The translations under genes were made by a program, and so were the position numbers. DNA of 64,000 nucleotides, taken from contig CANHPN010000002.1 of the NCBI GenBank assembly GCA_947462535.1, positions 62,001-126,000 on the forward strand, read 5' to 3'. Each line of letters opens with the position of its first letter. Position 1 is the first letter of the stretch. Positions 58,646 through 64,000 of this stretch are shown one piece after another. Source of the stretch: Akkermansiaceae bacterium (GTDB lineage Bacteria > Verrucomicrobiota > Verrucomicrobiia > Verrucomicrobiales > Akkermansiaceae). Under the pieces are notes generated by a model. It worked only from the letters and a program-made list of their open reading frames with translations, was not told the DNA's origin and searched no databases.

Positions 58646-60187
58646 TCAGATGCCTGTTCTCCCCTTGGATCCGCCGCCGGTGGAGTTGAGGAAGCGGTAA
58701 TAGACTTCGAGCATCAGGATGCAGAGGGTGTTACGATAAACCGCATTTCCGGGAGATTGGCCGTGACCGACGAACTTGGGAGCTTTCCATGAACCATCCG
58801 GGTTCTGGTTGTTGAGGAGCTGGTCGCGGAAGAGGTCGTTGTAGAACTTCCAATAGCTTCCGCCCGCCTGCATCATGGCTTGGGAGGCGTAATAATGGCT
58901 GTAAAGATCGGAGTCCTCGGTATTCCAATCCAGTTTGAAGTTTTCCTTGATGTATTTGACGCCGTTGCGGGCCTCGGAAGACTTGCCCTTGTCCCACATC
59001 TGGAAGCAAAGGGCACCCACGCCGGTCAGTCCGAAAACCTTACCCCGGCTGCCCGGGCCGTTATAACCAAAGCCACCGTTTTCGTTCTGGCACTTGGCCA
59101 AGTAGTCGAGACCTTTGCGGACGGCGGGAGTCATCCCCTTGTATTTGATGTTGGTGTGGCTGCACGCCTTGAGGGCCTGGAGCTGCCAGCCGACGACCGA
59201 GCTGTCGGTGTGGGCACCATCCTCCTTAGAATACCCGTAAGCCCAGCCGCCGTTCTTGTGCTGGCTGTCGATAATAAGCTGGCCGGCTTTTTCGGTCACC
59301 TCCATGAGGTTGGGGACATCAACTTTGAGTTCCTTGCAAAAGGTGGCGGCCTCGCCCAGGGCGTAGGTTGCGATGCCGTGCTCGTAGGGGGTGGTCTGGC
59401 TCATAGGAAGACTGCCCAAAACGCCGTTGTTATTCATGCCGACATTGACCAGATAGACGATGGCCTTCATGCAGGACTCGCCGAATTCCTCGGACACCGG
59501 GGTCTCGCAGTGGCCGAAGTAGGCGAGAAGCGCCAGACCGGTCATGGCGGACTTTTGGGGACCCCAAGAGCCGTCGGGATTCTGATTGGCTTTCAGCCAG
59601 CGGAGACCTTTCACGACGGCCTCGTCGCAGGCCGGGGTGCCGCCGTTTTCCGTGAGGCGGGCGAGCCTGTCCTCCTTGGAGCAACGCTTGCGCATGGTTT
59701 CCGGGATCAGGCCGAAGAGCTTGCCCACGCCGGCACCCATACCGACTCCGCCGCCGGTTCCATTGCCTTTGCCGAATCCGGCACCGCTGCCGGCACCGCC
59801 CAAGCCGCCGGACATGCCGCCGCCACTGAGCGAGCTGAGAGTGGACATTTCACCGAAGCTGTCGCCCTGCTCGGGGATGGCGTAGGATGACGACGCGCCT
59901 TCGGCGAAGACGCGCTTGGAATTGGTCGTCGGGGTGATCTGCGCCCGCTTTTTCTGCTGCACCTTGTGCTCGGCACCACGCTCGCCGCCGCCACCGCCGG
60001 GCGGCATGAAATCAACTTTTTTCTCAGGCTCCTGGATGATCTGGAAGACCCAGAACCCGCCGATCACCAGCAGGACGGCGTGAAACAGGGCCGCGATCAT
60101 GAGCGAGCCGCCGCCGATCTTCGCCCAGAACCCCTGCTTTCTTTTCTCAAGGTGGATGAGATTTCCCTCGTTGTCGTAAATGTCCAT
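58646..60187 (-). CDS. Membrane-anchored prenyltransferase/squalene-oxidase-repeat protein, putative ExbBD transducer
   Basis: 513 residues. The N-terminus is TonB-like: a short cytoplasmic segment (1-26), a membrane helix (27-51, GSLMIAALFHAVLLVIGGFW) and then a charged, Gly-rich linker (FMPPGGGGGERGAE, then GSGAGFGKGNGTGGGVG). The remaining about 330 residues (190-510) are repeats of the terpenoid-cyclase alpha-toroid type: GLRWLKANQNPDGSWGPQKS, DSQHKNGGWAYGYSKEDGAH, YLAKCQNENGGFGYNGPGSR, LLNNQNPDGSWKAPKFVG. The catalytic DxDD of cyclases is absent, so the toroid is likely a binding or sensing domain. It lies between two ExbBD sets; that it transmits their energy is inference. Confidence 0.8.
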   Translation of the reverse strand: MDIYDNEGNLIHLEKRKQGFWAKIGGGSLMIAALFHAVLLVIGGFWVFQIIQEPEKKVDFMPPGGGGGERGAEHKVQQKKRAQITPTTNSKRVFAEGASSSYAIPEQGDSFGEMSTLSSLSGGGMSGGLGGAGSGAGFGKGNGTGGGVGMGAGVGKLFGLIPETMRKRCSKEDRLARLTENGGTPACDEAVVKGLRWLKANQNPDGSWGPQKSAMTGLALLAYFGHCETPVSEEFGESCMKAIVYLVNVGMNNNGVLGSLPMSQTTPYEHGIATYALGEAATFCKELKVDVPNLMEVTEKAGQLIIDSQHKNGGWAYGYSKEDGAHTDSSVVGWQLQALKACSHTNIKYKGMTPAVRKGLDYLAKCQNENGGFGYNGPGSRGKVFGLTGVGALCFQMWDKGKSSEARNGVKYIKENFKLDWNTEDSDLYSHYYASQAMMQAGGSYWKFYNDLFRDQLLNNQNPDGSWKAPKFVGHGQSPGNAVYRNTLCILMLEVYYRFLNSTGGGSKGRTGI

Positions 60188-60226
60188 GTTGGCGGTGGGT
60201 GGGTCGTTCAGGCTGACGGGCGGAGA

Positions 60227-60685
60227 TCACTCCGAGCTTCCGGCTTGAAAGCTGACGTTTGAAATTTTCGCGCGGCTCAGGGCATCGAGAACGTCAACCA
60301 CCCTTTCATAGCGCGCAAGGTCGTTTGCATAAATAGTCACAAGCACTTCGGATTTCGCGGCGTCGCTGCTTTCGCGCAGTTGGTTCAGGTTGCTGGCGAA
60401 TTCGGGCAGCAACTTGGCTTCCGGGGTGTCGAGCGGATCGTCATTGAGATAGACCTGGCCGTCATCCTCGACGCGGACTGCGATTTCATCCGGCGTGACG
60501 ATTCCCTCCTTGAGTTCGACGGTGCCGGGAAGCTTGGTGACGTGGGCGTTTTCCACCTGGATATCGCTGGCCTGGACGATGAAGAAGAGCAGGATGACAA
60601 AGACCACGTCGATCATCGGCGCGATCTGGAAGCCCAAGTTGACTTCGGCGTTGGCCTTCCGGCGGTGACGGCGGTTTCGGTTCAT
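60227..60685 (-). CDS. ExbD/TolR family protein (2)
   Basis: 152 residues from ATG 60685. A basic leader (MNRNRRHRRKANAEVNLG) precedes the membrane helix with the conserved Asp in QIAPMIDVVFVILLFFIVQA; the periplasmic domain has VTKLPGTVELKEGIVTPDEI and LARYERVVDVLDALSRAKIS. It follows another ExbD gene with only 7 bases between stop and start, so it is co-translated. It may be a heteromeric partner. Confidence 0.9.
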   Translation of the reverse strand: MNRNRRHRRKANAEVNLGFQIAPMIDVVFVILLFFIVQASDIQVENAHVTKLPGTVELKEGIVTPDEIAVRVEDDGQVYLNDDPLDTPEAKLLPEFASNLNQLRESSDAAKSEVLVTIYANDLARYERVVDVLDALSRAKISNVSFQAGSSE

Positions 60686-60692
60686 GGGCGGG

Positions 60693-61127
60693 TCACTTGT
60701 TGGAAGAGGCGAAGGCGATGTCGGCGATGCCGGCCTCACCGATGAGGTTCATGATCCGCTGGATCTCGCCGGCGGGCACCGCGGCGTCGCCACGGACCAC
60801 GATGCGGAGCCGTTCGTCGCGCTTGCGGCTTTCCTGAAGGACGGGGACGACGTCCGACCAGTTGTCGTAAGTCCGGTCGTCCACGACGAGGGTCCCCTTG
60901 TTAGACGCGGCGTCGAAACGGAGGTTCACCGCCATTTCGTGCTTGGCCATCTCGGGTTCGCGCGTCTTGGCGTTGGGAGAAACGGGCAGGACGATGTTCT
61001 TGTCCACCTTGAGCACCTCGGCGGAGGTGATCATGACGAAGAACACGAGCAGCACGAGCAGCACGTCGATCATCGGAGCGATCTGGAACTCAGGTTCCCC
61101 GTCTCCACCACCACCACCACCGGCCAT
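60693..61127 (-). CDS. ExbD/TolR family protein (3)
   Basis: 144 residues. After a Gly-rich start (MAGGGGGGDGEPEF) comes the membrane helix QIAPMIDVLLVLLVFFVMIT with the conserved Asp, and a periplasmic domain with KGTLVVDDRTYDNWSDVVPV and GEIQRIMNLIGEAGIADIAF. It is preceded by an ExbB gene with 45 bases between. Confidence 0.9.
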   Translation of the reverse strand: MAGGGGGGDGEPEFQIAPMIDVLLVLLVFFVMITSAEVLKVDKNIVLPVSPNAKTREPEMAKHEMAVNLRFDAASNKGTLVVDDRTYDNWSDVVPVLQESRKRDERLRIVVRGDAAVPAGEIQRIMNLIGEAGIADIAFASSNK

Positions 61128-61172
61128 AGGATCAGTTAATTAAAGGGTTGTTAAAATGAGGCGGAGCGGGGC

Positions 61173-61952
61173 TCAGCCCTCGGGGGCTTGGACCCAGTTC
61201 GGCAGGGCCGCGTAGGTTTCCTCCTGGCCGACGTCGGCGTCCCTAAGGTAGTCGTAAGGCGCATTGCGGAAAAGGTGTTCGGTCTCTTCATGGAGATGAT
61301 GGATCGCTCCTTGCAGCTTGTTGCGCAGGAAATAGAAGGCCATGAACGCCGGGATGGCGACAAGCAGACCGGCGGCGGTGGCGACGAGCACCTCGCCGAT
61401 GTGGCCTGCCAGCTCACCCACGCCGCTGGAAAGTCCGGCGGAGCCGAGACTGCCGAAGGCTCCCTTCATCCCGCCGACGGTTCCGAGTAGTCCGATCATC
61501 GGTGCGCAGACCCCGATCACCGAAAGATAGTTGATGCGGGTTTGGAGGGTGGAGCTGATTTTTTCCACGGTGGAATAAAGCGCGTCTTCGGTGGCTTCCT
61601 TGCCGTAGCCGACGGAACCGAGACCGGCGCGCATCACCTCGGCGAAGGGGCTGAAGCTCGCTTTCATCGCTTGATAGGCCCCCACGTAGTCGCCGGAGCG
61701 GAAAAGGTCCTGGGCGATGGTGACATCTTCCTGCGGCATCATCTTCTTGCTGTTGGTCCGTAACCAGATGTCGATGATCAGCCAGACCATCCCGATGGAG
61801 AAAAGCAGCAAGAGGTGCATGACCCAACCGCCTTCGAGGTAGGTGTCGATGAGGGTCTTTTTGGTGGCGCCGGGTTTGGCAGCAGCTCCGAAAGCGGTCA
61901 TCGGAAGCAACACGAGAGCGGCGTAGACGCCCTTTTGGATGGTGTTTTTCAT
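61173..61952 (-). CDS. MotA/TolQ/ExbB proton channel family protein (2)
   Basis: 259 residues from ATG 61952. Signal or anchor helix (GVYAALVLLPMTAFGAA), then membrane helices at about 37-57, 140-162 and 178-200. TRINYLSVIGVCAPMIGLLG and GLSSGVGELAGHIGEVLVAT-AAG are ExbB-type signatures. It is followed by two ExbD genes. The C-terminus ends in EETYAALPNWVQAPEG, which differs from the first copy. Confidence 0.92.
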   Translation of the reverse strand: MKNTIQKGVYAALVLLPMTAFGAAAKPGATKKTLIDTYLEGGWVMHLLLLFSIGMVWLIIDIWLRTNSKKMMPQEDVTIAQDLFRSGDYVGAYQAMKASFSPFAEVMRAGLGSVGYGKEATEDALYSTVEKISSTLQTRINYLSVIGVCAPMIGLLGTVGGMKGAFGSLGSAGLSSGVGELAGHIGEVLVATAAGLLVAIPAFMAFYFLRNKLQGAIHHLHEETEHLFRNAPYDYLRDADVGQEETYAALPNWVQAPEG

Positions 61953-61996
61953 GGTGTTTGTAATGTGATTTTGATGGAGAAAAAGAGAGGCGCAAA

Positions 61997-62875
61997 TCAT
62001 TTCAGGCTTTCAAGGCGTTTGGCGGCTTCGACGGCGACCGAGGTTCCGGCCGCTTCCCGGGCTGAGGATTCGAGAAGCGCGACGGCCTCCTCGCGGCGTC
62101 CGAGAGTGACGAGGAATTCCGCCGCCTTGAGCTCGGCGACGCTGTTGAGGATCATGCCGCCCGCCGGATAGAGACAGGGAACCATGAGATAGGCTTCGAG
62201 GGCGTCGGCGTTCTGTCGGGCGGCCTTGACCGGGTCCGCGTCTCGCTTGAGCCCGGCGAGCAGGTTCCCGCGGTAGAAGGATGCGTAGGCGCAGACATCG
62301 GCAGGCAGGTTATCCGTGGTGAGATCACGCAGGGCGACCTCGCGGTCGGCGGCGCTGGTGGACGAAGGAAGGAGCAGGGCCTTGCCGAGCGAGACGAACG
62401 GATCGATGCCTTGGGCGGGTGTGGCGTCGGAAATTTCCTTGCCGATCTCGGCGCACTTGGCGGTATTGCCACTTGCCGCGTAAGCGACGAGCGCGGCGCG
62501 GGCGGCGTCCAGCCAGAAATTCCCGGGAATTTTGGCGGTGATGCGTTGCGAGGCGACAAGCGGTTCCAATAGCTTGAGCGCGTCGCCCGGTTTGCCCATC
62601 AGCAGCAGGGCGATCCCCGGATTGAGTTCGGCGGGCTTGTCACCGAACACGTGGTCGGCCGAGGCGAGTGGAAAAGACTGTCCGGGATTGAAGCCCTCGG
62701 CGGCGGCGGTGATAGTGAGCTTGTCAACTTGCAGCGCCACAGAGGAAATAGGGACCGAGCGCCCGTTCTGGAAGACGATGCGGATTGGTTCCGCTGCGCC
62801 TGCCCGTGACAGTGGCAGGGTGGTGGCCGCGCATGCCAGCAGGGCTGTCCGCAATGTGTGCGAGGGATGCATCAT
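61997..62875 (-). CDS. Exported helical-repeat protein of the ExbBD cluster
   Basis: 292 residues. A signal peptide (LRTALLACAATTLPLSRAGA) precedes a small beta-segment (IRIVFQNGRSVPISSVALQV) and TPR-like helices (GIALLLMGKPGDALKLLEPL, FLVTLGRREEAVALLESSAR). The last about 40 residues form a final helix pair. It is separated from the preceding TPR gene by 12 bases and from the ExbB gene by 44, all on the same strand. Function unknown; it likely belongs to the same envelope complex. Confidence 0.7.
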   Translation of the reverse strand: MMHPSHTLRTALLACAATTLPLSRAGAAEPIRIVFQNGRSVPISSVALQVDKLTITAAAEGFNPGQSFPLASADHVFGDKPAELNPGIALLLMGKPGDALKLLEPLVASQRITAKIPGNFWLDAARAALVAYAASGNTAKCAEIGKEISDATPAQGIDPFVSLGKALLLPSSTSAADREVALRDLTTDNLPADVCAYASFYRGNLLAGLKRDADPVKAARQNADALEAYLMVPCLYPAGGMILNSVAELKAAEFLVTLGRREEAVALLESSAREAAGTSVAVEAAKRLESLK

Positions 62876-62887
62876 GGGTTTGGAAAA

Positions 62888-64000
62888 TTATTTGGCTAAC
62901 TCCACGGCCTTCTTGGCGCGCGCGGTGTTCTTGAGTTTCGGGTTGGTGGCGAGTGCCTTGAGCGTCTCGTCGGCGAGGGTGGTGTTGCCGAGTTCGGTCG
63001 CGACTTCATAGGCCTGCCAGTAAGCCTCGGCACAGACATCGGGCGTGCTCTGATAGGCGATATAGACCCGCTGGTAAGTGGCGTAGGCCTTCTTGAGCAA
63101 CTCGGCCTTGGCTTCCTCACCCGCAGCCTTCTCCGCCTGCGTGCGGTGGATCCGGGCAAGAATGAGATAGGCTTTTCCGGCGGATTCGCCGCGGAACATC
63201 TTGTCGCCGATGATTTCGAGCGCGAGCTTCTCGGCGGGCTCGAACCGGCCGAGCGCGGCGAGCGCCTCGAGCTTCCCGAGCGTGGTTTCCTTGAAGCGGG
63301 ACATCCCGGGATTGGTGTCCAGGGCGGTTTCGAAAATCTTGAGCGCTTCCTCCGGTTGCTTGCGCGCCATCGCGACGTAGCCCATTCCGACTGGTCCGGC
63401 GTCGGCGAACATGCCGTCCTTGTAGCGCTCGACGAGCCGCCTGAACATGGCTTCCGCCTCGTCCAGCATGGCGAGCTTGAGAAGGATGTCGCCGGAGACG
63501 GACAGCAGCGCCGGGCTCAGGACCGACGGATCCTTGGCGTTGATGGTGGCGATGCCTTTCAGATAGAGATCCGAGCGGTCGGCCCGTCTCAGTAATTGGG
63601 CGAGCCGGGCGCGGGCATAGTAGAGGCGGGCGTTAGTGGTGGCGTTTTCCTGACCGGCGATCGCCTTGTTGAGGATATCGACGAGCTGCTTGTCCAAGGC
63701 GTCGATATCGACCTCCGTCGCCTTCTTGCGCGGAACGAGGGTTTTCACCAGCTCGTCGATGAGGAACTCGACCTGCTCTGCGGACGGGTTGGCGATCCGT
63801 GCCCTGAGGGCGTTGGCGAGCATTTCCGCCGCTTCCGCGCCCTTGCCGTCGCGGGCTTTCATTTTGGCGACCCACGAGGCGGAAAGCAGCGCCAGCGCGC
63901 TGTCCGGCTTGCGTTGGAGGAACTCGCTGTGGAGCGCGGCGATGCCGGCGTTGTCCTTGCTGCCCGAGAGCATCGTGGTGGCGCTATCCAGCGCGTATTG
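62888..64000 (-). CDS. TPR-repeat protein, 5' end outside the window
   Basis: The frame is open at the right edge (text QYALDSATTMLSGSKDNAGI), so the true start is beyond 64000. The visible about 370 residues are TPR-like repeats: ALLSASWVAKMKARDGKGAE, ALDTNPGMSRFKETTLGKLE, LLKKAYATYQRVYIAYQSTP. It is the first visible gene of the ExbBD cluster; the two small TPR genes and the 790-residue TPR protein suggest a repeat-rich scaffold. Confidence 0.75.
   Translation of the reverse strand, partial: QYALDSATTMLSGSKDNAGIAALHSEFLQRKPDSALALLSASWVAKMKARDGKGAEAAEMLANALRARIANPSAEQVEFLIDELVKTLVPRKKATEVDIDALDKQLVDILNKAIAGQENATTNARLYYARARLAQLLRRADRSDLYLKGIATINAKDPSVLSPALLSVSGDILLKLAMLDEAEAMFRRLVERYKDGMFADAGPVGMGYVAMARKQPEEALKIFETALDTNPGMSRFKETTLGKLEALAALGRFEPAEKLALEIIGDKMFRGESAGKAYLILARIHRTQAEKAAGEEAKAELLKKAYATYQRVYIAYQSTPDVCAEAYWQAYEVATELGNTTLADETLKALATNPKLKNTARAKKAVELAK

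Noticed and set aside
1-64000. CRISPR arrays, rRNA genes, tRNA genes, complete insertion sequences
   Set aside because: No regularly spaced repeats, no rRNA-like or tRNA-like folds, and no transposase with inverted ends were found by reading; a dedicated search could still find a missed tRNA or small RNA.

Overview
The window is high-GC, gene-dense bacterial DNA that I read as a member of the Verrucomicrobiota (Verrucomicrobiae-like). The basis is inference from gene content: many secreted sulfatase, DUF1080, DUF6288 and PSCyt1-type fragments, a Tat-exported Gfo/Idh/MocA oxidoreductase, FloA/NfeD, GH95 and GH78 glycosidases, a prenyltransferase-repeat protein next to ExbB/ExbD genes, and start codons almost without Shine-Dalgarno sequences. 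No rRNA, tRNA, CRISPR array or intact insertion sequence was recognised.

Layout. 1-13.5 kb: the N-terminus of an Lnt-like gene, a broken Fic gene, proA, a three-gene polar amino acid ABC transporter, an entericidin-like lipoprotein with a strong terminator, small membrane and pRiA4b-type genes, a zinc carboxypeptidase-like gene, a pseudokinase/FGE-like membrane protein coupled to a TPR protein, rseP, an outer-membrane barrel with a His-rich stretch, and a decayed zone. 13.5-17 kb: a FloA flotillin and two NfeD genes. 17-23.4 kb: an SDR gene and the pyruvate dehydrogenase genes E1alpha, E1beta and E2, with a Cys-rich lipoprotein and a 24-residue lipoprotein gene between E1beta and E2. 23.5-26.5 kb: a cytidine deaminase lacking one zinc ligand, and mnmG with two parS-like palindromes, suggesting proximity to the replication origin, followed by gene remnants.

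27-45.7 kb is a carbohydrate locus: aldehyde dehydrogenase, DapA-family aldolase, POT/MFS transporter, amidohydrolase (lactonase type), secreted metallopeptidase, aldo/keto reductase, zinc alcohol dehydrogenase and sodium/solute symporter, controlled by a divergent XylR-like AraC regulator, then a GH95 alpha-L-fucosidase, a sulfatase and a GH78 alpha-L-rhamnosidase. Together these fit extracellular breakdown of a (sulfated) fucose/rhamnose glycan and non-phosphorylative oxidation of the deoxysugar to pyruvate and lactaldehyde/lactate. A sugar-acid dehydratase is not present in the window. 45.9-52.8 kb: ornithine cyclodeaminase-like gene, an exported methyltransferase flanked by sulfatase C-terminal remnants, other remnants, a Gfo/Idh oxidoreductase, a fused L-serine dehydratase and a DUF1080/NTF2 fusion.

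52.9-64 kb: speA and, upstream of it on the same strand, a tightly packed cluster of TPR - TPR-like - ExbB - ExbD - ExbD - membrane-anchored terpenoid-cyclase-toroid protein - ExbB - ExbD - TPR. This looks like a proton-driven ExbBD machine whose energy transducer ends in a prenyltransferase-type alpha-toroid instead of a TonB domain, and is the best candidate in the window for an undescribed system.
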